Assembly (NCBI GenBank): GCA_027422505.1
Contig: JAPQWV010001630.1
Coordinates: 1 to 64,000, forward strand
DNA: 64,000 nucleotides
Direction of reading: 5' to 3'
Source of the DNA: Craterostigma plantagineum
Taxonomy: Eukaryota > Streptophyta > Magnoliopsida > Lamiales > Linderniaceae
Part shown: positions 12,403 to 22,435 of the stretch, in pieces
Numbering within the stretch: position 1 is the first letter of the stretch
How the letters are laid out: each line of letters starts with the position of its first letter
Translations under genes and position numbers: made by a program
Notes under the pieces: model-generated
Databases searched by the model: none
What the model was told of the DNA's origin: nothing
What the model saw: only the letters and a program-made list of their open reading frames with translations

Positions 12403-13377
12403 TTAGTAGCATTTGATTCTCAAGCAGTCGAGAATTATTTTCGATTCAATCTTTAGAGATCGAAAATAATTTTGTCGAGATAAAATGTATTGACTACTGT
12501 TCTCGTGCGAGAAATTTTTGTCAGCGAAAAGTTTTACGAGCGAAATATATGTTCGAAATCTTTTGGTCGAGAAAAATCTCTTAATCGTGAATTTATTTCG
12601 ATCGCAAAGAAACAATACGTTTAGTAAGTTTCTTGCTAAGTCAAAATAAACCCGTTGACTGAAGACGTTTCTCGGGCGCAAATGATTTTCGCTTAGTCAA
12701 ACTTAGATAGTCTGACAGAAGAAGTTTCTCGACGGAAAGTTTTGCGCGCGCAGAAGTCAAAATTGGTCTTCAGCGAAAAAGATTTTCGCTTAGTAATGCT
12801 CGAGAAATTTTTCTACTAAAGTCGTTCTTGATAAAGACGACTTTAAGTCGGACTTTGTATTCTGATCGAGAAAAATTTTCGCGCCGAGTTTTCAATCCAG
12901 AAATTAATCTGATCGAAGAACCTAGCGAGAAAAATTGAAATAATCGCAAAAAAGCACAGCAGAATACAATTAACACCGATTCAAGCAAAAACGATGAATT
13001 AGACTCTGAAATTACAGGTATTTGCTCGTAATCAGATGAGGAATATGCACGAACACAAAACTAAACACATTAGAAAGAAAAACATGTCGAATTTGTTCAA
13101 AATCAGAATGTGTTCTAAACAATTTTCGCACGAATAGTGATCAATTAAATCTGATCGATTCTGCTAAATCGAAGTTCAAACAGCTACGAATCTATTCGCG
13201 GTCAATGTTAATCACTGAAACTAGCACAGAAACATCAAATTCACACCAATTAAGCACAGAATTTGAGCTATTAGATCGAAATTGAAATTCGCACCAAACT
13301 GTTCTTCGATGGAACAATACCAGAATTCGAAATTCGATCCAATTCTAACAATTTTCATTTCAAAACAGAACGAATCT
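12403..13377 (-). other. Copia 5' leader with TCGA-word array
   Basis: Noncoding sequence between the primer-binding site and gag, about 1 kb. Its left two-thirds (12,420-12,960) is dense in CGAGAAAAATTTTCG-type words, like 2,520-3,330. No splice or start signals can be assigned. Confidence 0.5.
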
Positions 13378-13391
13378 GCTCTAATACCAAT
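13378..13391 (-). promoter_or_regulatory. Copia primer-binding site (initiator tRNA-Met)
   Basis: Minus strand reads ATTGGTATTAGAGC directly after the LTR terminus CCTAACA. This matches the plant tRNA-iMet primer site (TGGTATCAGAGC) with one change. Confidence 0.85.
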
Positions 13392-13740
13392 TGTTAGGTC
13401 CTGATTTATCAACTCAACGATCCTACACTTGAATCCTAAGGTAATCGATTAGAATTATATAGATTGAAGAACGATCGAAAACCTTTCTTTGAAGAGCACG
13501 AGAGAGAAACCTTGTAGTGAAAGAATATTTTCTGATTTTCTCTCTGTAGAATTGGATTTGCAAGCCTTTCGGATCAATTACTCAAAATTCTCTATTAATC
13601 ACAATGTTTGTATATCTATTTATACCAACATACTTGGTATAAATAACAAACTAAGTCCTAAACTTAGGACGATTACAATAAAGCCCCAATCTACGAAGAC
13701 AGCTAATTAAATCATAGCACAACTAAATTAATATCCTACA
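13392..13740 (-). repeat. Copia 5' LTR (349 bp)
   Basis: On the minus strand it runs from TGTAGGATATTAA to GGACCTAACA, with TG...CA ends and the PBS immediately following. It includes a short inverted pair around TATACCAACATACTTGGTATA. A partial second copy (same sense) is at 16,948-17,084. Confidence 0.8.
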
Positions 13741-14033
13741 GAAGCCTTCAGGTCTATTAACACACCGTTGAGAAATGAGGTTTTTACGTCCATTTGGTAG
13801 ACTTTAAGGTCCTTATGAGCCACGTATCCAAGAATATGCGGATGGATTCGATTCGGGCAACAGGAGGATACGTCTCGTCGTAATCTATTCCTTCCTGTTG
13901 GTTGTACCCTTTAGCGACGAGTCATGCTTTGTTCCTGATTACTTCTCCATCTTCATTTTCTTGTTCTTGAATACCCATTGGTCCAGATAATGGTTTTTCC
14001 AGATGGTCTGGGTACTAAAGTCCACACTGTCGC
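13741..14033 (-). pseudogene. Copia RT fragment next to LTR
   Basis: Matches the minus-strand RT region at about 7,090-7,345 (same wording around the ATTCGATTCGGGCAA and CCTGTTGGTTGTACCC stretches), with several differences and indels. It starts exactly at the outer end of the copia LTR, so it either belonged to an older copia copy into which the main element inserted, or marks a rearrangement. It stops abruptly where plus-strand ORF X begins. Confidence 0.7.
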
Positions 14034-16947
14034 CCAAGCACGTAGGCTTTGACAAAGGCAACGGCAACATTCTCCATATCTTCCACGGAATCGTCTTCTC
14101 GCAGAATCTGATCTGGAATGTCATAGCAGAACAGATCAGACAGAAGAAAAACAAACGCTCAAAGAATGTGCCGTATGCTCGGTGGTTCTCCGTAATCATC
14201 AGACAACACATAAAGCTGTACGAGCAGAATGTCCCTCGTCTACCTCTCGGAGGAAATTATCAACCACTGCGGCTCAAGTTCTTCAATCATCCAAAGCTCA
14301 CGGACTTGGACCAGCCGTCAATGCCGATCCATTTGTGCTGCTACGTCTCGCCGACCCCTCGGGAGATGCCTACAAGGTCTACTGCCGGAAGAATTATCTG
14401 ACGGAATAGATAATCAGAGGGCCCCCGACAGACTTCGCAGTCAGTCCTCAACAACAACACTACTCAAGCCCTGAGGACATGATGATCGATGCAGTGGCCC
14501 AATAGAGCAGGAGCCTCCAACTCAGGACGTGCAAGTACCTGATGAATGCCACGTTGATTGACGTTGTGGCAGAAGAGTTGGAACAAGAGGCTCCAGTAGA
14601 ATCACTCCAAGTGGAAGTGCCCGTCCAAGTAGGCGTGCTCGAAGAGCCCATTGAAGAGGTTCTTCAACAAGAAGCACAGCCCGAGGCTGAAGCAAGGCAA
14701 AGCTCACTTCCACAAGTGACGAAACAGGCGCGTGAGGACGTTGAGCGTGAACATTCTCCTCACACAGCCACCTCATCCGACACGGAGTCCGATGAGGAGA
14801 TCAGACTACTAAGACGGACTCCCAGACGACTAAGCATACAACTAGAGTCCCTCTTCACCACCGTCACCACCACATCAGACACCGCGCCGACCATTCCTTC
14901 AAGTGCTGAGGACCTTCCATCGCTCAATCTTGAGCCGCAGCACTTACCGGTGTCTGGTTCGCAGGTTCAATCCGAGCCTGCCGAAACACCCATAGAGGAG
15001 AATCTTCAAGATTCGACTCAAGGATTGGGTGGAATTCTCGAACAGTCACAACCTCAAGTGACTGTGAGCCAACCTGAGGAGCCGGTGTCTGCTCAACAGT
15101 TGACAAAAGGCGACATCAGTCAACCTGGTCCATTATCGACGGAGGCGTCGATCCAGTTCGTGACTGTAGAACAATTCCAGACAACTCTCTATGCAGCCAT
15201 CACATCCTTAGAAGACAAAATGATGGAGAGAGTGATGGCCGCCATCGAGACGTCTCAGCATGACACTGGGAAAGCACCCGTCTCCGAGGGCCCTTCAGCA
15301 CCAACTAACCCAACCCCACAACCCACTCCCACCGACCCACTCGCAGCCTCCTCTATCCTCATCAACCCATATACTATGCCAATAACCCAGCTCCACGACA
15401 TCTTACTCGCCTGCCTTATCGGCCTTCCCACCAGAACGCCTCAGGAAGAATCCCTTTACAGGCGTCTCGTGGATCATCCTGACCCACCTACTCAGTCTTG
15501 CCGAGGCCAAAGCTCCCGCACAAGACGTCGACATGACGATCTAGATGATCAGGATCCTCATGAGGGGGAGAAAAGACCTAGGACATCAACGAGTGGCCAA
15601 GGTGAAGGCCAAGGACAAGGCTCGGGTGCAACGCAGACAAGCGCTGGAGCAGGCCAAACCCAAACCACCACCCAAACTACCCAAACAACCCATACCACGC
15701 AGCCAACCACCACTCTAACCCAAATTGACCCACCAACCTTTTCGTTAAGGACGCCTCCGCCCACACCAACGATTCTCACAAGCCCCTTGCTTTCGGAAGA
15801 AGAGCAAGTGCCACCATGCTGGTGGCCCTGGCTCTAACTCAAGCGACTCCCTCAGTTGCTCAAGATCAATCGGGACCATCAGGACATGCCGTCAACCAAC
15901 ATGAATTCCTCGACAAGTACATCTTCGAAGGACAGTTGATGACCCATTCCCTGCCCAATGAGCATCAAAGACAACGGCTTAAGGACGTTCGTCAATTCTT
16001 ACAACAAGCTTCGGAGGACCTGGTGCTTATAGAAGACGAAGAGCTTCAGGACGGTGAAGATCACGACCACGAGCTCCCAAGGCTCCCAGAGCTAATTGCG
16101 CAACGGGCGCTTTCCCCCACTAGACAGATGCCAGGAACCGTCTGGATAGACACGACCTGGGAGAACAGCAGAATAGAAATCACCTTCCTTGAAGAAATTA
16201 GAGAGCATATTTGGAGGTCATCGGACAAGGTCAAGAAGCTCGAATTCCGACTGGGATCAGCAGAAGAGAATGACATATCTATGGATGCTGACCCACCTTG
16301 GACCTGACACGAGATTGGAGATGACTTAAGCACAAGCCAAGATTCATTATAAGAGCCCATCTCCCATATGTCAGCTCCTCAGCATCTTCTGTGCCAAAGG
16401 AGGACTTCCAACTTTGTACTAAGCCATTGAGCGGGTAGACAGGACTCGAGAGGAATTGAGTGAGAGTGACCTACTGCATCTCCCTGCCGAGGAGGTGTAC
16501 AACCTCTACCCTATATGTGGAGAAATACAAGGGACCTCAAGGCTTCATCAAGAAAGACGGACTCGAGGGACTCTACCGGTACATGATGCGCCAGGTCAAG
16601 TACTTCGCAGTGCACGACCTTCAGATTGATCTAGAGAGCAACATGAAGATGGTCAACATGACCGCACCGCTCAACAAGGGACCTGAGATCGAAGCGCTTC
16701 CCAATAATCACGTGCACATCAGCTCAGTCCTTGGCATCACCTACCACAACCCGATCGCCAAGAAGACTAGGTTGATGTTGAAGACTGAAGTACAGAAATT
16801 TTGTGATGGGAAGCTCAAGGTCATCAGGCAAAAATAGAGAAGCAGTTGGAAGAAATCAACAGAGAGACAATGCTGGGGATACATAGGTACGTGAGAGAAG
16901 ACCCGCTCCTAATGGAACTACTAGATGATATTGAGGAGCTCAACGTT
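14034..16947 (+). pseudogene. ORF X copy 2, plus strand, 5'-truncated
   Basis: Begins in mid-domain with LSPKHVGFDKGNGN, matching copy 1 at about 1,735. Open pieces: 14,003-14,401 (domain with NKRSKNVPYARWFSVI), 14,542-15,837 (431 codons, acidic then Pro/Thr/Gln-rich, with TATSSDTESDEE and a basic HEGEKRPR patch near 15,560), 15,816-16,307 (163 codons, helical) and 16,460-16,837 (125 codons, KDGLEGLYRYMMRQVKYFAV). The last pieces show what lies beyond the part of copy 1 inside the window. Frame breaks separate the pieces. No catalytic motif is visible; I infer a structural, gag-like or nucleic-acid-binding protein of a copia element. Function not established. Confidence 0.55.
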
Positions 16948-17084
16948 TGTACATCTATTTATACCAAACATACTTGGTATAAATAACAAACTAAGTCCTA
17001 AACTAAGGACAATTACAATAAAAGCCTCAATCTACGAAGACAGCTAATTAAATAAAAGCACAACTACAATCGTAGTCTACAATC
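16948..17084 (-). repeat. Partial copia LTR
   Basis: Nearly identical to 13,608-13,740 of the copia LTR, including the TATACCAAACATACTTGGTA pair and the AAACTAAGTCCTAAACT stretch, but lacking the other half. Orientation is the same as the 13,392 LTR, opposite to the neighbouring ORF X and gag scrap. Confidence 0.7.
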
Positions 17085-17308
17085 GTTCTAAAATGGATGA
17101 AGTGCAAAATCATCAATATAAAAATTCTCTCTATATACCCCCTATTGTCAGGAAAATAGAAGGGTTAAGGGCCTCTTTAGAAAGAGAAAGAGAGAATTTT
17201 GTGAAAAGATATTGTTCTTAAAAGAGATGGACAATCTCAAAGCTTCCCTCATCTCACAAACTACTTCTCACGCATCTCCCTCAAAAGATAACATCATTCT
17301 GAAAAGCG
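17085..17308 (+). pseudogene. Copia gag scrap, left half of an interrupted copy
   Basis: Plus-strand match to the coiled-coil end of copia gag (NSLYIPPIVRKIEGLR, as at 10,230-10,150). The sequence ends CATTCTGAAAAGCG at the edge of gypsy G1 and resumes at 25,307 with AGCGTGAAGAAAG, so both halves were one copia copy before G1 inserted. Confidence 0.75.
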
Positions 17309-17774
17309 TGTGACGCCCGGGGCCGATGAGGGCGGGGAGTGATCGCCGGTGCCAGAGAAGTGCACGGACAAGGAGCGGCTCCTGGCAGGCTTCTAGGCGA
17401 AGGGGTACATGAACGAACCGATCCGACACCCGAATGAGAGGGATCCTGAGACTGACAATGTATGGGCGTGTCAGGCTAAGAATCGTATAAGAGAATTGAT
17501 AGTACTACTCATATCACCAAGGTCGACCTACCTTTTCGGGAGTCCATCCGAAAGAACTTCGAAGTTAAGCGTGCTTGACTTGAAGCAATCTTAGGATGGG
17601 TGACCCCCTGGGAAGTTTGCCCAGGGTGCGTGTGAGCGAGGACGAAGCACGCTGAAAGGTTAAGTGGTGGTACAGTGGGGCCAGACTATCAGTCGGAGTA
17701 TGGTGGGCCCAACCCCACAGGTCCCGGTAGGGACGAATGCTACAGTGACACCCGGTATGGGACGGGATGTTACA
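17309..17774 (+). repeat. G1 left terminal LTR (466 bp)
   Basis: Runs from TGTGACGCCCGG to GGGATGTTACA, with the PBS directly after it. GC-rich, unlike the AT-rich right LTR. It contains a stretch similar to plant 5S rRNA (17,540-17,616). Confidence 0.65.
17540..17616 (+). other. 5S-rRNA-like segment inside LTR
   Basis: The stretch has the order of the 3' half of plant 5S rRNA: CCATC, GAACT-like, GAAGTTAAGCGTGCTTG, a variable loop, TAGGATGGGTGACC, then CTGGGAAG. These positions include the internal control region used by TFIIIA and Pol III. It is not a full 5S gene; the first half is missing or strongly altered. Comparable 5S-bearing LTRs are known from Cassandra TRIM elements. Confidence 0.7.
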
Positions 17775-17788
17775 GGTGGTATCAGAGC
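17775..17788 (+). promoter_or_regulatory. G1 primer-binding site (initiator tRNA-Met)
   Basis: GGTGGTATCAGAGC directly follows the LTR end TTACA, matching the standard plant tRNA-iMet site. Confidence 0.9.
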
Positions 17789-17929
17789 GTAGGCTTTAGG
17801 TTCTGAAGACTGTCCATGTACTGCCGCTCAAAAGTCTGGAGAACCAGCCTGGCCTGTAAGTTTACTTCTTGAGTACATGATTACGTGTTATTTGATACAT
17901 GTACTGTCTATGACTGACTGTAGAACTAG

Positions 17930-19453
17930 TTGAAAATGCCAAGGACACGTAGAGAAGCGGGTGAAACTAGTCGTAGGGCGGGTTCCGAATCCCCACCGAC
18001 TGAGGACCGCTCTACCATTCATCAGTTAACCGATCTGATCCGACGACAGTCAGATCAGATTAACGAGCTTATTCATCGTCAAAACTCCTCGGAGCGTCAC
18101 TCATCCCCTGGCCTAGAACGTGTAGAAGCAGCCGGGGAAAGGTTTCGAAGACTAAACCCCCCTTCATTTGAGGAAGCTGCCGATCCTACCTATGCGGAGG
18201 ATTGGCTTAGAACTATCGAAAATATGTTCCGCGTCAGTCATCTTCCTGATACTGAGAAGGTGACTTGTGCCACTTTTATGTTACGTGGGAACGCGGGCTA
18301 CTGGTGGGACACCATCCAGGTGCTCGAGGATCCCACTATGATGACCTGGGAGAGATTTAAGACTCTCTTCCGAGGAAAGTACTTCACGGCGCCAGATCGA
18401 GCGCAGAAGCTGAACGAGTTCATCAATCTGAAACAAGGAGGGATGTCTGTAGCAGACTACATCCGCAAATTCGAGCAGTTGTCTAGGTTTGCGCCACATA
18501 TCGTGGCCACAGACGAGCTGAAGATAGAACGTTTTCTAGAAGGTCTCAAACCTGAAATCTTCCGGAGCGTAAGTATGTACGATACGGAAGGGAAGACTTA
18601 TGCCCGTATTGCTGAAAGAGCAATCCTAGCTGAGCAGGCGGAGAGCAGGGTTACAAAGGCACAGGATGCAAAGCGGAGAATAGAAGGACAACAAGGAGGA
18701 GGAAACCAGAAACGTCAATTTTTCGGCAAAGGACCAAATTATCGCGGGAATCAACCGGGCCAGCAGAACTGGAGGCCAAGACCGAACCAAGGGCCATTTA
18801 ACGTTGCGAACCGGCCCTCAGGTGCTGCGACTCAATGCCGACAGTGTGGGCGTTTCCATTCTGGTCCGTGCTATGGACCAAGACCAAACCCGACCCCACA
18901 ATGCTTTCGATGTGGGAAAATAGGACACTACGCTAGGAACTGCAATGAACATGTACCTCAAGTTCCGAACCGACCGTTGATTCGACCCCCTCCAGTGCCA
19001 GCACGGGTCTTTACTCTAACGAATGAGGAGGCCGAAGCAAATCCTTCCGTAGTGACGGGTACGTTGACTATCTATGACGTGCCCACTTCTGTGTTAATTG
19101 ACTCTGGGGCTACACATTCATTCGTGTCGGCCAAATATGTGGAAAAGGTGGGAGTTTCTCCTACCTTATCTGAGTGCAATTACATAGTTACTCTACCACA
19201 CGGTGATCCGACACGCACTAACCAAGTGCTGGAAGGATGTTCTGTGAACATTGAGGGTAGAGGTCTGAGTGTCGACCTGATTGTGATCCCAATGAATGAC
19301 TATGATGTTATTTTTGGGATGGATTCGCTTTCGAGATATGGAGCCATCATAGACTGTCACAAGAAGGTCGTAAATTTCAACTGCCCGAAGAAGAGGTGTT
19401 CACTTTTTCGGGAAAAACTACTTCGAATCGTATTTCGCGGATCTCTGCGCTGA
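17930..19453 (+). CDS. G1 gag-protease (frame broken at its 3' end)
   Basis: 507 codons. Residues about 85-200 form the retrotransposon gag capsid ([29 protein letters not shown]). A Cys/His cluster [12 protein letters not shown] near residue 303 precedes a CCHC knuckle [14 protein letters not shown] at about 325. The aspartic protease site [11 protein letters not shown] is near residue 391, followed by [13 protein letters not shown]. The start could be 17,930 or the Met at 17,936. In relatives gag-pol is one frame; here the frame is lost near 19,390, where one base appears missing next to CCCG, and the next frame (from 19,396) continues the protein. Expected role: particle formation, RNA packaging and precursor cleavage. 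Confidence 0.85.
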   Translation: MKMPRTRREAGETSRRAGSESPPTEDRSTIHQLTDLIRRQSDQINELIHRQNSSERHSSPGLERVEAAGERFRRLNPPSFEEAADPTYAEDWLRTIENMFRVSHLPDTEKVTCATFMLRGNAGYWWDTIQVLEDPTMMTWERFKTLFRGKYFTAPDRAQKLNEFINLKQGGMSVADYIRKFEQLSRFAPHIVATDELKIERFLEGLKPEIFRSVSMYDTEGKTYARIAERAILAEQAESRVTKAQDAKRRIEGQQGGGNQKRQFFGKGPNYRGNQPGQQNWRPRPNQGPFNVANRPSGAATQCRQCGRFHSGPCYGPRPNPTPQCFRCGKIGHYARNCNEHVPQVPNRPLIRPPPVPARVFTLTNEEAEANPSVVTGTLTIYDVPTSVLIDSGATHSFVSAKYVEKVGVSPTLSECNYIVTLPHGDPTRTNQVLEGCSVNIEGRGLSVDLIVIPMNDYDVIFGMDSLSRYGAIIDCHKKVVNFNCPKKRCSLFREKLLRIVFRGSLR

Positions 19454-20625
19454 AGGCTCAACGACTATTGAGCTCTGGTTCTGAGTCTTATCTAGTATAT
19501 GCGGTGAAGGCAGAGGAATTACCTCAGCCAGAACTGAAAGACGTGCCGATAGTCAACGAGTATGCTGATATATTTCCCGATGATCTCCCGGGGTTACCCC
19601 CTGATCGAGAAATACAGTTTACGATAGATCTGATACCGGGGTCCGCCCCAATCTCTAAGGCTCCTTATCGCCTAGCACCGAATGAACTGAAAGAACTGAA
19701 GGAACAACTGGAGGACTTGTTGCAGAAAGGGTTTATTCAGCCCAGCTTTTCACCGTGTGGAGCACCAGTCCTATTCGTACGAAAGAAAGACGGGTCGATG
19801 CGACTATGCATCGACTATAGGGAGCTGAATAAGATCACGATCAAGAATAAATATCCATTGCCGAGGATCGATGATCTGTTCGACCAACTACAGGGTGCTA
19901 CGGTATTCTCGAAAATTGACCTCCGTTCGGGATACCATCAGTTGAAGATCGGGGAGGTAGATGTTCCTAAAACCGCTTTCAGTACGAGGTACGGCCATTA
20001 CGAGTTTATGGTCATGCCTTTTGGACTGACCAATGCCCCTGCTGCTTTTATGGATCTTATGAACCGAGTCTTTAAGGACTATCTTGATCGTTTCGTAATC
20101 GTCTTTATTGACGATATCCTGATTTATTCTAAGACGAGAGAGGAACACGAGAATCATTTACGAATCGTCTTAGGAATCCTGCGAGAGAAACAGCTTTACG
20201 CCAAATTCAAGAAATGCGAATTTTGGCTTGAGCAAGTAGCCTTCTTGGGACACGTGATTTCCGGGAGTGGAATCTCCGTGGACCCGAGTAAGATTGAAGC
20301 CGTGAACAATTGGCCACGACCAACTACTCCGACCGAGGTCCGAAGTTTCCTAGGACTTGCGGGATACTACCGCAAGTTTATAGCTGACTTCTCTAGTATC
20401 GCCTCAACACTGACGAACTTGACCAGAAAGAGCGTGCGTTTTAAGTGGTCTGAAGCGTGCGAACAAAGCTTTCAGGAATTGAAGAAGCGACTCACTTCTG
20501 CTCCCATTCTAACGATACCATCGGGAACTGGAGGATTCTCAGTCTATAGCGACGCCTCAAAGAATGGACTGGGATGCGTATTGATGCAGAATGGTAAAGT
20601 AATCCGTATGCCTCTAGACAACTAA
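19396..20625 (+). CDS. G1 reverse transcriptase / RNase H start
   Basis: 409 codons. The RT opens with [16 protein letters not shown], then [30 protein letters not shown] and the catalytic FIDDILIYS near 20,110. RNase H begins with [19 protein letters not shown] at about 20,545. The frame is lost just after this, near 20,605, by an apparent single-base deletion; the RNase H then continues in the frame that is open at 20,673-21,023. RT and RNase H make the double-stranded cDNA inside virus-like particles. All catalytic residues I can check are in place. Confidence 0.85.
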   Translation: MFTFSGKTTSNRISRISALKAQRLLSSGSESYLVYAVKAEELPQPELKDVPIVNEYADIFPDDLPGLPPDREIQFTIDLIPGSAPISKAPYRLAPNELKELKEQLEDLLQKGFIQPSFSPCGAPVLFVRKKDGSMRLCIDYRELNKITIKNKYPLPRIDDLFDQLQGATVFSKIDLRSGYHQLKIGEVDVPKTAFSTRYGHYEFMVMPFGLTNAPAAFMDLMNRVFKDYLDRFVIVFIDDILIYSKTREEHENHLRIVLGILREKQLYAKFKKCEFWLEQVAFLGHVISGSGISVDPSKIEAVNNWPRPTTPTEVRSFLGLAGYYRKFIADFSSIASTLTNLTRKSVRFKWSEACEQSFQELKKRLTSAPILTIPSGTGGFSVYSDASKNGLGCVLMQNGKVIRMPLDN

Positions 20626-21023
20626 AGGAGTACGAAAAGAATTATCCGACCCATGATCTAGAACTAGCAGCAGTGGTCTTTGCCTTAAAGATCTGGAGAC
20701 ATTACCTTTACGGAGAAAGGTGTGAGATCTTCACAGACCACAAGAGTTTGAAGTACTTCTTCACCCAGAAGGAGTTAAATATGCGGCAACGACGATGGCT
20801 GGAGCTTGTGAAGGATTACGATTGCGTCATTAATTATCATCCGGGCAAGGCAAACGTAGTCGCAGACGCGCTTAGTCGAAAGGCGATGAGTACGGAGTTG
20901 CACAGGCTTGGAGTGGAAATAATCAATTTAGGAGAGCTCGAAACGAGACTAGCAACGCTAAGTCTTCAACCAACGTTGCTAGAACGAATTCAAAGAGCAC
21001 AAAAGAGGATGAATTCTACCTAA
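20610..21023 (+). CDS. G1 RNase H, C-terminal part
   Basis: Continuation of RNase [42 protein letters not shown]. The open segment starts at 20,673 by ATG rule, but reading from 20,610 is needed for the domain. It ends in a frame break at about 21,005 within an A-run, after which the integrase leader follows in the next frame. Confidence 0.8.
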   Translation, partial: ASRQLKEYEKNYPTHDLELAAVVFALKIWRHYLYGERCEIFTDHKSLKYFFTQKELNMRQRRWLELVKDYDCVINYHPGKANVVADALSRKAMSTELHRLGVEIINLGELETRLATLSLQPTLLERIQRAQKRMNST

Positions 21024-22401
21024 AGACGAAGGATACACTACCCGAAGACTTCGAAATCCGAGCAGACGGAACTTTGCTATACAAGAATCGGCTATACGTG
21101 CCCAATGACGAGGAGTTACGACGAGTGATAATGACAGAGGCACACGCAACAACATACTCAGTACACCCGAGCGCGACAAAGATGTACCAAGATTTGCGGG
21201 TGATATATTGGTGGCCGGGAATGAAGAAGGACACCGCCACGTTCGTAAGTAGATGTATGACGTGCCAGTTGATCAAAGCGGAACATCAGCGACCAGCTGG
21301 AACTCTGCAACCCTTACCAATACCCGAATGGAAATGGGATCACATCACAATGGACTTCGTCGTTGGTTTACCCAAGACGACGAAAGGCCATGACGCTATC
21401 TGGGTGGTGGTAGACCGCCTGACGAAATCAGCTCATTTCCTTCCTATCAACTCTACTTACTCCATGGAACGCTACGCTGAATTGTATATTCAGGAAATCG
21501 TTCGACTCCATGGGATTCCAGTCTCTATCGTCTCGGATCGAGATTCGAGATTTCTATCCAATTTCTGGCAAAGCTTACAGAAAGCGATGGGTACTAAGCT
21601 CTCGTTCAGTACTGCATATCATCCCCAGACCGATGGGCAGTCTGAACGGACGATCCAAACCCTTGAGGACATGTTACGAGCGTGCGTGCTAGACTTCAAG
21701 GGAAACTGGAGTAAGTACTTGCCGCTGATTGAATTTTCTTATAACAATAGCTTCCACGCTACGATCGGGATGGCACCGTACGAGGCATTGTACGGGCGCA
21801 AATGTCGATCCCCTATTCATTGGGACGAAATCGGCGAACGAGCGTTATTAGGACCCGATATGATCCGAGAAACAACAGAAGCAGTGACCAAGATTCGGGA
21901 GAGAATGCAAACTGCTCAGAGTCGACAGAAGAGTTACGCTGATCATCGACGACGACCTTTGGAATTTGCGGAAGATGACCAAGTATTTTTGAAGATCTCC
22001 CCGATGAAAGGAGTGAAGCGATTTGGAAAGAAGGGCAAACTAAGTCCAAGATACATAGGCCCGTTCAAGATTATCAGACGAGTCGGTGAAGTTGCATACC
22101 AATTAGAATTACCGGCTTCCCTATCGCAAGTTCACGACGTATTTCACGTATCGACATTACGAAAATACGTCGCGGACCCGAGTCACGTCATTCAGAACGA
22201 GCTTCTTTATCAACAACTCAAGCCTGATTTGAGTTACGAAGAGAAGCCTGTAGAGATTTTAATGTACGAGTCGAAACGACTACGGAATAAGACTATTCCG
22301 TTAGTTAAGATTTTATGGCGGATCAATCAGTTGAGGAAGCCACTTGGGAGCGTGAGGATGATATGAGAGTTCGTTATCCCGAATTATTCCAGTCGGCGTA
22401 A
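21010..22401 (+). CDS. G1 integrase with C-terminal chromodomain
   Basis: HHCC zinc region ([18 protein letters not shown]...[12 protein letters not shown]), catalytic core with Asp in [11 protein letters not shown], Asp in IVSDRDSRF and Glu in [14 protein letters not shown] module ([18 protein letters not shown]) and the Tekay-type C-terminal module around [13 protein letters not shown]. The open frame ends at 22,366 after an apparent missing A near 22,320; in the adjacent frame the chromodomain continues to a stop at 22,401. Chromodomains of this group are thought to guide insertion to heterochromatin. The purine tract and right LTR follow within 35 bp. Confidence 0.85.
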
Positions 22402-22435
22402 TTTCGGGGACGAAATTCTTTTAAGGGGGGGAGGA

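Larger units (their letters stand above)
5943..13740 (-). mobile_element. Ty1/copia retrotransposon (SIRE-like), 5' LTR to RNase H
   Basis: In minus orientation the order is LTR (13,740-13,392), PBS, 1-kb leader, gag, coiled coil, protease, integrase, RT and RNase H. Integrase before RT defines copia. The RT phrase [16 protein letters not shown] and the RNase H ending ADIFTKGLDEKWFQFLVGKL are typical of large plant copia elements; I infer the SIRE lineage from the long gag with coiled coil, the size and the extra downstream ORF, with moderate certainty. Every domain carries frame breaks, so the element cannot encode its own proteins as read here. A plus-strand relative of the same family was interrupted by gypsy G1 at 17,309. 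Confidence 0.8.

Noticed and set aside
15558..15779. Minus-strand ORF rich in Val-Trp repeats
   Set aside because: Antisense of the Thr/Gln/Pro low-complexity tail of ORF X copy 2.
17540..17616. Functional 5S rRNA gene
   Set aside because: Only the 3' half is recognisable and it is embedded in an LTR; no tandem 5S units are present.
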